Shown here: piece after piece, positions 1 through 12,800 of the stretch
How positions within the stretch are numbered: position 1 is the first letter of the stretch
Layout: each line of letters starts with the position of its first letter
From: Paulownia fortunei
Lineage: Eukaryota > Streptophyta > Magnoliopsida > Lamiales > Paulowniaceae
Length of the DNA stretch: 64,000 nucleotides
Reading direction: 5' to 3'
Assembly (NCBI GenBank): GCA_019321725.1
Contig: JAGSPU010000056.1
Coordinates: forward strand, 1-64,000
The notes under the pieces: generated by a model
What the model was told of the DNA's origin: nothing
What the model saw: only the letters and a program-made list of their open reading frames with translations
Databases searched by the model: none
Position numbers and translations under genes: made by a program

Positions 1-3000
1 ATGGAGTTTTCAAAGAGTGTTAGTTGGGCTTTGCCAGTTTTGTTGTTATGTTGTTTAACATTGTTCAACATTAATGGCGTCGAAGCATCCCATAAGGTTT
101 TCATGCACTTACAATCTGTGCCTGCCGTTAATGTCAGGGAACAACACAGAACTGGATATCATTTTCAACCCACCAAACATTGGATTAATGGTAATTCTTG
201 TTCATATCTCTCTCTGTCTCTCTCTCTCTTTATATATATATATATATATCATATACTTTCTTTGTATAATTTTTTTTTTTCCAGATTTGTGAGTAAAAAG
301 TAAAATTGTGATATATGAATGCATGTGTAGATATAATACATAATATGGTATTGAAATCTTAAGGTTTGGGATTGGTGTCTCAATCAGATTAAGTCAAACT
401 TTGTGTAAAGATAATTTGTTTGGCCTTTCTTGATTATATATGGCATATTTTAGGTTGGGATGGGGGCCAAAATGGGCTGTTTTAGTGTTCATGTATCGCC
501 TCAACTCATGTATATTTGATCAATGATCAGATACTTGTCCCATGCAGTTCAGTTTAATTGCAAAAAAGGTGCAAAGTACTAAATCAACATTGATGACACC
601 CTTGATTCAATATACACATTTGATTTCCATGCCTCGGAAGAAATATGTACTATTAATCATCAATATGTGGGCAATAGGCATGTGACAGATTTTGATGCAC
701 GTTAAACTTAAAAACGTCATCGTCTTTGTGTGTGTGAACCACATTTAATTTATGCCCCCTTATTCACGGTTTCTTGAAGGCAATAATGAGTAGGTCTATT
801 GCATGTAGATATTTCGAGACTTTAAGTGGCTTTAATTCGACCATGTCAACAGTCCCCCCAAACTGGAAGCCATAAGAGTGTAAAAGCTCTTATTGACAGT
901 AGAATTTATAGTCAACTATGTGTCTGTTTGTTTTGCAATTTGCATGCATGCATTAATGTGAACTCAGAAACTATTCCATGGTCCCCGGACAACTTGCAGA
1001 ATTCTTTTTTAATTTTCCACTTTTAAAACGACGGATGAAGAATAGGGCGAAATGAGAAGTAAATAAAAGGGACTTTTCTTATGGGTACTGACGACAGTGA
1101 GACATCATTATCCCACACATATGATGGAAATGGAACTCAGTTTTACTACGATACTTGGGAGGTTAGGTCTATTTTATTCCAACATCTTTTTCTAATGGAA
1201 TAAAAGAAAAAAGGGTACATCTGCTTTGAAAAGATTCTTGCATTGTTCTATGTATGAAAGTTGCTAGTTTCTGATATAGTTTGTGTCTGTGCAGTGGAAA
1301 TAAGATTACTTGAAATAGACTGGTGCTTCTGCTTTGAATTTTCTTTTCTTTTAGTCTTGGCTTTGTTTAATTTTGGGTAGTTCTGAAAATGGCTTTCTTA
1401 ATCTACTGAAAGAAAATGTTTCCTCAACCTCAATTTTTCCTGTATTCCAACTATAAAAGTATTCTAAGGGTGGCTTAATTTTTACCTTATTACATTCCTG
1501 ACGTTCCATGTGTGATGTCTTTATCAGGGCTCAGAACAGATTCTGGCTTTTGAACTTTTTGTAAATTTATTAGAGAATAAATACTTGATAAAGAGTTTGT
1601 TAGGCATCATGTTCACTAGTTGGAACAATTAGGTATTAATGTATATAGTCTTTGAATTTGACTGTTTTATTGATGACTTGATATGTTTCTTTTTCATGTA
1701 CCCTGGTGGGTGATACAATGAATTAATCAACATCAGATCCAAATGGTGAGTAGTGCTCTTTCTTTCTTTTTTCTTCTAAGCCTTGTCATTTTATTTTTTT
1801 CACAATTAATTTAATGGCAATTTCTGATACTTTATTTCCTGAAACATACCCTCTTTTCAACAGGACCAATGTATTATGGAATCTATCACCTCTTTTATCA
1901 GTACAATCCCAAAGGTGCTGTTTGGGGCAATATAGTTTGGGCCCATTCTGTGTCAAAAGACTTGATTAACTGGAAAAAAGTAGAGCATGCAATTTACCCA
2001 TCAAAGCCCTTTGATATACATGGCTGTTGGTCTGGTTCAGCCACAATTCTGCCAGGAAATAAGCCCATTATCCTTTACACTGGAATTGTTGATGAGAATA
2101 ACACACAGGTCCAAAACTATGCTGTGCCCGCAAATCTATCCGACGCATATCTTCGTGAGTGGATCAAGCCCGATAACAACCCGTTGATTGTTGCTGATGA
2201 GTCCATTAACAAGACCTCGTTCCGTGATCCAACAACAGCTTGGTTGGGCCGAGATGGCACTGGAGAATTGCGATAGGCAGCAGGAGGAAGCACAGAGGGA
2301 TTTCATATTTGTACAGGAGCAGGGATTTCATGCACTGGGTCAAGGCCAAGCATCCATTGCATTCTTCTGCTGGGACTGGGAATTGGGAATGCCCCGATTT
2401 CTACCCTGTATCAATTTCTGGTAAAAATGGGTTGGATACTTCTGTTATAAGCCCAAATGTCAAGCATGTGTTAAAGGCGAGTCTTGATGTCACCAGATAT
2501 GAGTATTACACCCTAGGTTCATATTTCCCTGAAAAGGATAGGTACATACCCGATAAAGACATGGTTGATGGCTGGAATGGCTTGAGGTATGACTATGGCA
2601 ACTTTTATGCCTCCAAGTCCTTCTTTGACCCTAGAAAGAACAGAAGGATCTTGTGGGGTTGGGCAAATGAATCTGATACTACAGAGAATGATGTCAAGAA
2701 GGGTTGGGCTGGTATCCAGGTATCTTGTTGATCAAAGGCAATTCACTTGGAATTCCTGATTTTCACATGCAATTATACCAATCTCACTTTTTTTTTTCCT
2801 TATGCTTTTCTTTCAGCTTATCCCACGTACAATTGTGCTTGATCCCAATGGCAAGCAATTGCTGCAATGGCCTATTGAGGAAGTAGAAACTCTAAGACGG
2901 AACAAGGTGGAATTGAGCAATCAGAAGCTCACGAAGGGAGAAAAGGTCGAAATCAAAGGAATAACAGCTGCACAGGTATTATTTTTCACCATATACGCCA

Positions 3001-3889
3001 CAAATACATATGCTTTATTGTTATGCTGTTGAAGCTGTAGAGGTAGACTAATTAGGCATGATTTACATACATGGCAGGCCGATGTCGATGTAACCTTCTC
3101 GTTCAATAGCTTGGACAAGGCTGAGCCCTTTGATCCAAGCTGGGATAGATTGATGCACAAAAGCTTTGCAGCCAAAAGGGTTCAACAGTTCAAGGTGGAT
3201 TAGGACCATTTGGGCTCTTGACATTGGCTTCAGAAAACCTGGAGGAATACACCCTGTATTTTTCAGAGTTTTCAAGGCTCAAGACAAGCATCTAGTTCTT
3301 ATGTGCTCTGATGCATCAAGGTATGTTCTTGCATAGATTTAGCTATTAATCTGATATCCGCACGGTTTCTTGTGTTATCAAAATCTGCATCTAACTGAGA
3401 GACCATCATTGTTTGAATCTTGATCCGTCTTCATTTGGTATGATTTATGACTCTAGTAGAAGACTGTCTATTTTTTTCTTATTTAATCTTTCCTGACAGG
3501 TCCACCTTAAAGGATGGTAAGTCCTTCATGAAGGATGGGAAGGATGCATACAGACCCTCATTTGCAGGATTTGTCAACGTAGACTTGAAAGAAAAAGCTC
3601 TCTCTCAGGAGTTTGGTATGCATATTTCATATACTTGATTATCAGCCTATTTTACCTTTCTCTGATTAAGGTATAAGGTTTTAATTGTGGCTATTTCTTG
3701 TAGATTGATAATTCTGTCGTGGAGAGTTTTGGTGCCAGAGGAAAGACTTGCATTACATCTAGGGTTTATCCTACTCTAGCAATATATGGAAGTGCACATT
3801 TGTACGCATTCAACAATGGCACTGAGACTGTCAAAATTGACCGTTTGAATGCCTGGAGCATGAGCAGACCTCTGCAGATGAACCATTGA
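1..3889 (+). CDS. CWINV: Cell-wall invertase (acid beta-fructofuranosidase, GH32)
   Basis: Hydrolyses sucrose to glucose and fructose in the apoplast. Seven exons: 1-190, 1737-1745, 1864-2719, 2817-2975, 3078-3320, 3500-3615, 3704-3889. The N-terminus is a hydrophobic signal peptide (about residues 1-30). GH32 motifs are in order: WINDPNG (nucleophile Asp, split across the mini-exon), FRDP, and WECPDF with the acid/base Glu; Pro after EC marks the cell-wall rather than vacuolar class. As read, the frame is broken four times: one C missing near 2258, one G near 3152, one C near 3252-3254, and one extra A in 3592-3596. Allowing for these, all phases fit and the protein is about 586 residues, normal for the family. 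It could be a recent pseudogene, but the same kind of error recurs in neighbouring genes, so consensus error is more likely. The ATG coincides with the window edge, so the promoter is outside. Confidence 0.9.
1737..1745 (+). other. 9-nt mini-exon of the invertase gene
   Basis: The nine bases ATCCAAATG are preceded by CAG and followed by GTGAGT. With the last base of exon 1 (190) and the first two of exon 3 (1864-1865) they give Asp-Pro-Asn-Gly, the catalytic beta-fructosidase motif. A mini-exon of exactly this size and content is a known hallmark of plant acid invertase genes. It is too small for ORF-based prediction and easily skipped. Confidence 0.93.
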
Positions 3890-4430
3890 GAGATGGACTA
3901 ATTTATGAGATGGAGAAAGAGACGACGATTTACTTAGTTTCTTTTCCATTTTATGCTTTAAGCGGCTTGTTTCTTTCCATTTTTATGCTATTCAGCAGCT
4001 TGTTTTGAAGTTAAGAAGAATTCTTGTACAGATTTGAGAATTAAGTTTACATTTTCAAAGTTCTAATGAATACTTGGATGGATTTTGTCTTTAATCATAT
4101 GGATTAGGTTTTCCTAAACCAGCAATTCATGAGAAAACAATTTAAACATATGAAAAAGTTTCATTTTTTTTATTTGGAAGAATAAATAGGATAAAAGTTG
4201 ACTTCAAAGGGAGCATTAAATTGATTATGGAGAGAAGGGAAGGTGGTTGCTTTGAATTGTATTCAAGGCTGGAAGGTGGAAATTGACCTTTCTTACTCTG
4301 AAGAAAACAAGATGTACATTTAAGGGAACTCCTGTAGTTTATTTAGACAACCTATGAAACAGCTTTGCATTTCTGAACTATAATAAAGTTGCATGGAGCA
4401 GAAAATAACGAAGTATAAAGAAATGAAGAA
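3890..4430. other. Intergenic: invertase 3' flank
   Basis: Holds the invertase 3' untranslated region, with AATGAA-like poly(A) signal candidates near 4060-4080, then AT-rich sequence running into the PPR pseudogene. No other gene seen. Confidence 0.5.
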
Positions 4431-5840
4431 TGAAAAGAATACTTTTTGCTTACCAAAGAATAATATACCATTTCATCAGTAATCTCTGAAAGAACAATCA
4501 CCCTTCCTTCTTGTGCATCACGGACAACAATCACCCCATTTGACAAACATGTGACAAACATCAAACCCAAAGATCTTTTTGCAATTCCAGCGTGCGTTCC
4601 CTCTGACATGCCAATTTCTCAAAATGCAATACCCAACTTTCATAGGGGTATAAGACTCCCAAATTCAGTTCCTCGTCAATGTCATGCGGCGTAAAATATT
4701 TTTTGATGCATAACCAATTTCTAGCTCAAATACATTAATTCCTTGTATATCTCCTTTGGAAGGGAATGCGTATAGTCTCCTACACTATACGCCTCTTGCA
4801 TTAATAAGAAAAGATTAAGGCCATCTTCAACAAGCCCTGAATGACTGCAAGCATACAAGAGCAAAACTTTAATGTGCTCCTTTTAGCTAGGTAGGATCCC
4901 ATTCCCAACATTATATGCAACAAGTCGAGAGCTTTCTGGCCTTCACCATGATACCCTCAATTGTATAACATTCTTTTCTCTCATCCTATGAAATATCACC
5001 CTTGCAACACTCTTACACTTTTCATAAATACCAACCAAAGCAGCCCCAATATCACGTCCAGCGAAATTTCCATTATCACTGAAACCATGCACAATCCTTG
5101 CCTTATGCATCACCCCCAACTTAGCACACACGCTGACAACATTCAACATTGCGTCCTTAACCGGCATTACTCTCATCCGATCAAAAGTCCAGCTCCTCAT
5201 GCCCATTCCCATATTCAATACACGCCCCGATCATCACAGTCCAACTAACAAGTCCCTATTCGACATTCCATCAAACAAGCTTCTATTCCACATTCCATCA
5301 AACAGCTGTGTTGCGTCTCCAATACATTTCTCGCACATACACATGAATGAAAATCATACTTTACGCAATACATCAATCTACCCATTTGCAAGTCTGTTGC
5401 ATCCCTGTAAACCCTACTTATAAACAAAAGGCAAGATTGCAATTATCTCCTATAAGTGCTACAGAAATTCATATAATCACTATATTTAAGCATACCCACC
5501 AACTATAACACTCCAAGAACTGGATCTTTCCCAGTAATTCCAGAAAATAATGCAGAGCCACCAGCTAAAGCCCTGTCTAATGTGTATATCAAAGAATTTT
5601 TTTAGCAATGGAAAGGCTTTTGAATAAGTTCATTGACAAATTACTTAGCCATGGACTTGGGAAATATTTTCCACTTGTCGGGTGAAGAAAGATAGGATTT
5701 CGAGACCTGGTGCACTGCATAATGATAAGATTTTGGGTACAGGGTTTGCGAAAATTATGCTTTTGAGTTTGTTTGATGTGGGAATCTTGGTTTGAAATTT
5801 TGAGTTCAAGCACCATGAAAGCCAATATTTCAATTAAGCA
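4430..5840 (-). pseudogene. Decayed DYW-type PPR gene
   Basis: Read on the minus strand, fragments in shifting frames look like a pentatricopeptide protein from N- to C-terminus: a segment with QVHG near 5650, PPR-like stretches near 5250-5440, a clearer piece at 4943-5218 containing VCAKLGVMHKARIVHGF and DIGAALVGIYEKCKSV, then a degenerate motif resembling HGEGQKALDL near 4900. Near 4450-4660 there is a remnant of the HSEKLA / VRDA part of a DYW domain. Stops and frameshifts occur throughout, far more than in neighbouring genes, so this is real decay rather than only sequencing error. Unrelated in detail to the PPR gene at 60.4-62.3 kb. Boundaries are approximate. Confidence 0.7.
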
Positions 5841-6855
5841 AAAAGAAAGGTGTTTTGTTTTTACTTTTACCTCGAAGTAGTATTGGTTCAATTCGAAAAA
5901 ATGTTGGTTTTGTTCATTCTTGAAAATATATTCAAGATACAATTTTATTATGAAAGCTCACTTATTAATTTTTAATTATATTTTCAAAATTTACACCGTA
6001 TTTTTCAGAATCAGACGCTGTAATTTAATGGAATAATGTTTTATTGTTATAAAATGTTTTTTATTTTATATTTAAACATACAAATTAAATAGAATTTTCC
6101 TAAATAAAATATCAAATACATATCAGGTACCAATTTTCGTTTTTTTTTTATATTTTTACTTTTAATTCATACGACAACACAATTGATCAGATTTTACATT
6201 TACCCAAGAACATCTTACACTTTACAAAATGAAAATCAATCCAAACATAATGTTTTATTTTCGCTTCTTGGTAATAAATTCTTTTTGCACCTAATAAATT
6301 TTAGAAGTAATCGAGTGAAAAATATTTATAATTCTTCCGCGACACTCGTCTGAGATAATATTACTCAGTACCAATCTCTTCCTCTGATAAACGCACCTTG
6401 AAGATGACCAATTACAAAGGGACAAATTATTTTATTCAATGTCTCATCTGAATACAAGAATCCCATCCCTCAACCTGATGACTGTTCTGAAAATTGATCA
6501 TTTGTGAGCAACACAACCAAAAATTTTATCATCAATCAAAACGAGTGATACCCTATATTGAGATTAAACAACGTAGTCCTTAAACTAACTGGTAATATTT
6601 TACATAACATAAATCACTTTTTTAATAAAACTCAGAAACCAATCACAAGCTTACAACCTTTACTAAATCCCAAGAAGGGATCTATTTAAATTTGATGAGC
6701 CTACAACAATCTGCATCTAAAAACTTTGAACTAACCTGCCTCTAGACCAGCCGTAGCATTTCACATATTTCTGCCGGTTGGGGTTATGTATACATGAAAA
6801 ATACAAATACAAGAATTAGATAAGCATCGTGCAAAAACAAGCAACACTGCAGTTG
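5841..6855. other. Intergenic: 3' flank of kinesin-5 gene
   Basis: AT-rich sequence between the PPR pseudogene and the kinesin stop codon. The part adjoining 6856 should be the kinesin 3' untranslated region. No coding signal or clear repeat recognised. Confidence 0.4.
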
Positions 6856-9800
6856 CTAGTTGATCTGGGAAAGTGGTGCACGAGTAACGGAGGGCTTTAG
6901 TTCCTTCCCTGGTAATGATTCATATGAATGTTTTCTCGAAATTCTTCTTGAAGGGCCTCCATAGGCATGGCGCGAAGTGAATCAATAGTGCCCTTGCTGG
7001 AATATCTGGCTCACATCTAATAGGTGTGTAGCCCGTTGGCTCATAATCCTAACATTAAGAAAGAAAAAATCAAAAATGCATTGTAAAAGGGCAATCAAAT
7101 CATTGTACTAGAGTTACTATTCCATAACAATTTGAGCAGATCCAAAACTATTAAAAATGACAAACTTTTATGACACAAGATAGTAGAATGAGAAAATGTA
7201 ACTGAGGCTATGAGACATCACCTGAAGCAAAACTAGAAGGATGGAAGGATACAAGGATAATAACACAATAATATTACGACATTATGAATTCCTCAGCCAC
7301 ATCACATATTATGATATTCTAAAGGTCATAAAAGCATTTTGTTGTATCTTAAATTTCACCAAAGATTCAGAACCACTATAGATTGTCAAAGTGAAATATT
7401 CCAAAGTAATGAAAGCCATTATTTTGATCAACCACAACATACAAAAGCTTTATTTTTGCTTCTTGGAAAATATTTAGAAACTTGCATAAATTAAACACAA
7501 GATTAGCCAGCACCAAGCAGCAGAAAAGAATTCAACACAAGATTGCAACATGTTAGTGTAACAAACTGGAAATAGTTAATATTTAAAATAATTAAGCAGT
7601 GGTATTTCAACATCCGAAATCTAAAGTAGGACGAACCATGTATTTTTGACTGAAAGTATCAATTGTATGCTGTTCAATACAAGCTGCCTGCTCTGAATGA
7701 TCTCTCTTAAGGTTCCCAATTGTTTCTGAATGAGCTCTAGCAGTTGTCAGAATTTCAGAAACAGAGAGTTTCTCCTGCTCTGACAAGCCTGAATTTAAAT
7801 AAATAGTGTTTAAATTAGGACATGCATCCCATTCAATCTTTTCACAAACATCCCATATAACATATCGTAGGAAACACTATGACAACCAATATATAGAACT
7901 TAATAATTAAAGCGGAAGAAACAGCATCAAGATTATAATTAATTACTCATAAGAAAATGAATGATGAAATTTTGATTCTCAGCTCAAGCTTTTAGCAAAA
8001 CCCATAGTATATGCTGTAAGGATTAGTTGAATGGACTTCTCTTGGCTTCAAATAATAGAAATAGTGTAAAATATTAACAAGTCAATCTCTGCCACCTAAT
8101 AATAACAGTAACACAAACATCAAACTTACAGGTGTCTTTCTGTTAAGTATAGAAATTACCTCAAACATCTTTTTAAGTTATACCATATGGAACAAGGCTA
8201 TTGAAAAAACAAATTGTTCCTTCAGTTCTTTAAAACAATACATTTTCACACCTATTTCCAAAATAAGTGAATATACATGTAACATTTTCCAATGCAATTC
8301 TCCATAAAATGCATAGAATAGTAAATGATGCTATGCTTTTCGCTGATAGCTTACTCCACATGAAGTAAAAGTACAAGAGCGTCCTCAATTACAAGGAAAA
8401 CAAGAAAGATGTAAAGGTCCCCTTTTGATTGTAAATATAAATTAAATGTGAACACTAAGTCAGTGCAGGAAATAAAAACAACCTAATCAGGCAACACAAA
8501 TCGTTGGTCACCTTTCAAGTTTAATGATATTATACACCCTTTACCACTATTAAGTATACGTCTACGAACTGGTCCACAATTTAGATGAGAGGGCAATAAT
8601 CATAACCAAGGCAAATAATTAAGAGTGAAAGAGCACAGAGAAAACAACATACACAGCTACGAGTTCATGATCTCACATGCATGCACAGAGAAAGGAGGGA
8701 GGATGCTCATTGGTTCATCCTTCACTCTAAGTGATTGAGGATCAATACAAATGACAAAATTTGGCTCTTCACAAACCAAGTTAATGCAACAAAGCAGTGA
8801 TTGCAACCATTGTGAACATTGAGATTCGATTGAGATTTTATACATGCTGGTAATCAATATCAGCTAGAATATTGGGAAAAAAAATCTTGAAATATGAAAG
8901 ATAGTGTTTAAACTTGAACAAAACTTTAAAGAATAAACAAAGAAATCTAGAAAAAACTAACCATCAATGAAATGAATGATGTCTTCACCACTCTTTTTGG
9001 TATCTCTCACAACTGTAACTCTAGCGGATTCAATCTCAACATCATGTTGCTCATTACTCTCAGTCATGCTCCTGAAACAGAAGCATTCCAGAAGTAAATG
9101 TATATCATGTTGAACTAAGTTCTCACTCAAAACAGACAGCCTCAAAGGCTAGTTTATACATGTACATTGAGATTGTCAGTTGTCTAGACTGTCCAACCCA
9201 GTAATTCGTCTAATTCATAGAATTGAAAGTCAACATATAGAGACATAGAAAACATAACATGCCAAAAAGACAAGTGAATTAGACAAGGCATCGTGGGTAT
9301 AACAAACCTAACATGTGAAGCAATTGTAGAGGCATGCTGACTTCCCATGTCATTCAATGATTGTTGGGTTCTTTGCCACTGCCTCAAAGCTGTATCCGTA
9401 GTGTTTACACTGAGAAGCAATAGTTAAAAAAATCAAGACTAATCAACGCCACATATCAAATGCAACCATAAAAATGGGCACCAACGATCAAAACAGGAAG
9501 AGAGCAATAGAAAGCGAGAAGAGAGGGAGAAAGAGTTAGAAAAATTAGATATAAAGAGATGACATGAGAAGAATATTGCATTATTGGCATATTTCTGACC
9601 ATTTCTGCAATAGTAACTCCATACGACAGTGCTTAGCAGCAGAGAAATCGGCATTATCCTTAAAGTTACTTTCTGCTTGCATAAAGCAATCCCGCCATTT
9701 TCTTTTTAGGTCAGAAGTAATGCCGTCCATTGATGAAACATGTCCATCCAAAAACATCTTGTTTCCAATTACGCTATCCTTAAGATCACCAAGCCTTGCA

Positions 9801-12800
9801 TCCACCTGTCAGCTATCAAGATTAGATACCTAAAGAAATGGGAAAATACAAAAATAAAAATAAATGATGAAGAACCAAAAAGCAAACCATCTCTTTCTGA
9901 CGACGCATGCAATCAGAAACCAGAGTGGTCATATCAGAAATAAGCTTCGCCGCATCTGACCTGGACTGTTCCTGCAAAAATCAAACTTAATATAAGCTAA
10001 AAGAAACAGAGTCACACTTTGGTATTGACATTAACTTCAAATTTAGCAAACCTCATAAGCTTTCTGAAATTCAGCAATGCACTTTGTCTGAACTTCATCA
10101 ACTTGAGTTGCATGACTTCCAAGCCTTTTTGATTCTTCCAAAAGCTTCTCAAGAAATCCATGAAGGGATTCCGAGGTATTCATCAAGTGCTCTATGCTAG
10201 CATTAAATCTCTGAAAAATCTCAAGTTAATATATCAGCTATGAGGAAGAAATAGAGCACAAAGTGCTTAGTGGTAAAACAACAATTTTTTTAAGGGAGGA
10301 ATAACTAGAGTTTATATGCAAACCTGTCGAAGCTCTCTTGCTAAGTGAGCCATTTCCCCTTGATGACTTGATAGAGTTTGTTGAAGATCATCAAAAACTG
10401 AATTCACTTCAACAGCCTCTGCAGCTAATAACTACATCATAGATGTTAACAAGGGTGAGATTATACCAGGCAAAGCTATGAACACCAAAAAATAATCTGG
10501 AATTTTAAAGAGGTTTCTTACTCCTCCAATAGAGTCAGAGTAAGAAGAAGCCAAAGCTGACAGTTCATCCAAAGCAGCATTACTACCTGCTTTGTGCAGC
10601 CTAACAACATTTTGAACAGCCTCAAAATGAGAGATACACAAAGCCCTTGAAGCACTTACTTTATTCTTTAGTTCTACAGCAGCCTACAAGCAATGTTGTC
10701 AAATAACAATGATTATACAAATTGACAAAAGAATAAGAGAAGAGGGAATAGCTTCAGGGAAACAATAAATTCAATGACAATAGTTTTCAAACTCAAAAAT
10801 CAAATTTACTGGAGCGAAAGACAAATATATAAAGGTACATGAAATTCAGAAATAAAAAGATTTTACAACCAGCAAATGGTAGAAAATTACCTTATCATGT
10901 ACTTTGAGAAAAGAATTACAGAGATTCTCAACACATTGGAGGTGCTCACTTTGTCGAGACGTAGATCCAGCCAGCAACTTGCAAAGGGTATCAAGCTGCT
11001 GGGTAAGATCAGCCTGAAAACTGTTCACAGTTGATCTGTTATCAGTATTCAATTTGTCCTCTCTGGCTGCAAATAAATAACAATTAAAAGCACTGAGTTT
11101 TGTCCCTCCAGATTCAATAGAATTTTTAAAGCTCAAAAGGCAACAGAAAGACTTGCCGATTTTAAGAAACAGAGAGGCGTTATCCTTCTGAGATTTTTCC
11201 AAATCAGCCCGCAATACACATGCTTGATGAGCCAGCGCATTTTCTAATAATTTATTCAGAAACAATATTTAGACACCACACGAAGAAAATTCCAATTACT
11301 AGCAAGGCCATAAAATACCAGCTTTTATTTGCTCAGATATGATAAAATCCCGCTCCTTGAGAGAATACTGGCATTGTTTTAGTTCGTCCTCAGTGTTTGC
11401 CAACAACTTGTTTGTTTGGTTCAAGTCTTTCTGCAAACAACTCCACATAAGACTAGCTTACAATTTGAAAACATTACTTGACTCAATAAAGGTAGCTTAC
11501 TTGGGTTGCATCAAGTTTGTTGCTCAAATCAGTATATTGTTCAACCTGACGATCATATTTCACTTGTAATTCCTCTATTTGCTGTGTATCAAACATTAAC
11601 ACAATTTAGCCGTCAGAAATAGTCATCTCTAATATGTCTGGTATGAAGACCATCAAGTAAACTGACCTTCAGATGGTTTTCTATTGTCACTCCCATTTGT
11701 TCAATCTGATCAGCCATTGCCTAAAATGGTAAAATATGTGTGACGACTAAAGAATTGAAATCTTAAGTTCATTACAAGAAATTATATAGCACTTCATCAG
11801 CAGAAATATCGATCAACTTTTTCAACTAAATAATAACTCTTAGCCTCGCCAAGAAGACTCTAAAGAACAAGAGGCTGATTAAAATTAAAGGATTGCAGCA
11901 TCTAAGTGTAGCACCTTTCTATCACTCTCCTCCTGATAGTATCGCTCCTTAGGGATGTAGACCCCATTCTTTTCCCGTGCAGCATAAACCTCTTTTGAGA
12001 CAGAGAGAGAGAATAAATGTGATTTAACATGGTGTAGCTTTAAACAGAAGCACAGTATGCCAAAAACAAAACATCTTACCACAGACCAAAATAATTTACC
12101 TGCTTTAAGTCGTTCTATTTCCCCATAGAGATCTTTAATCAGAGTTGATTTCATCATCTTCTGATTAACCTACAAGTTAAAGGAAAAGATCTTGAGGCTG
12201 CACTGTTTTAAGTAGCATAATTGTTGTGGTAAGCACCTTCATCAAAAAAATTGCTCCAGATTACCTTCTCATGTGTTATCTCACAAAAACAGGCCAAAGA
12301 AATGAAGTTGATGTCAATCAACAATGGAACAATTACATCTATCTATTAACCATCTGAGGTTCATTGCAAGATATATAATTTTTACAAAAACATTATTTCT
12401 AACGGAGTGATCCTCCTAGTGGCCCAAATGATCATATTTCAGCCCGGCATGATTATTAGGTATTGCAAAAGAAAGTAAACAATTCAATCATCAGTCCACT
12501 AACCATCTGAGGTTCATTGCAAGATATATAATTTTTACAAGAAGACATTATTTCTAACAGACCAATCCCTCCTAGCGGCCCAAATGATCATACTTGAGCC
12601 CGGCATGAATATTAGATATTGCAAAGGAAAGTAAACAATTCAATCATCAGTATTAAACAATAATGATAACCTTTATCAAGGAAGACAAAAAAAAATAGCT
12701 GCTAGGTAGCTCAAATAGAGATGCAAGAACCTATAGCGCCCATGAGGAAAACGATGAGAACTAGCAAACAGGAGGAAGGCAACAATGTCACAGTTAGACA

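Noticed and set aside
5589..5942. 117-codon open frame, minus strand
   Set aside because: No recognisable family. It overlaps the N-terminal part of the decayed PPR gene in another frame, so it is treated as chance.
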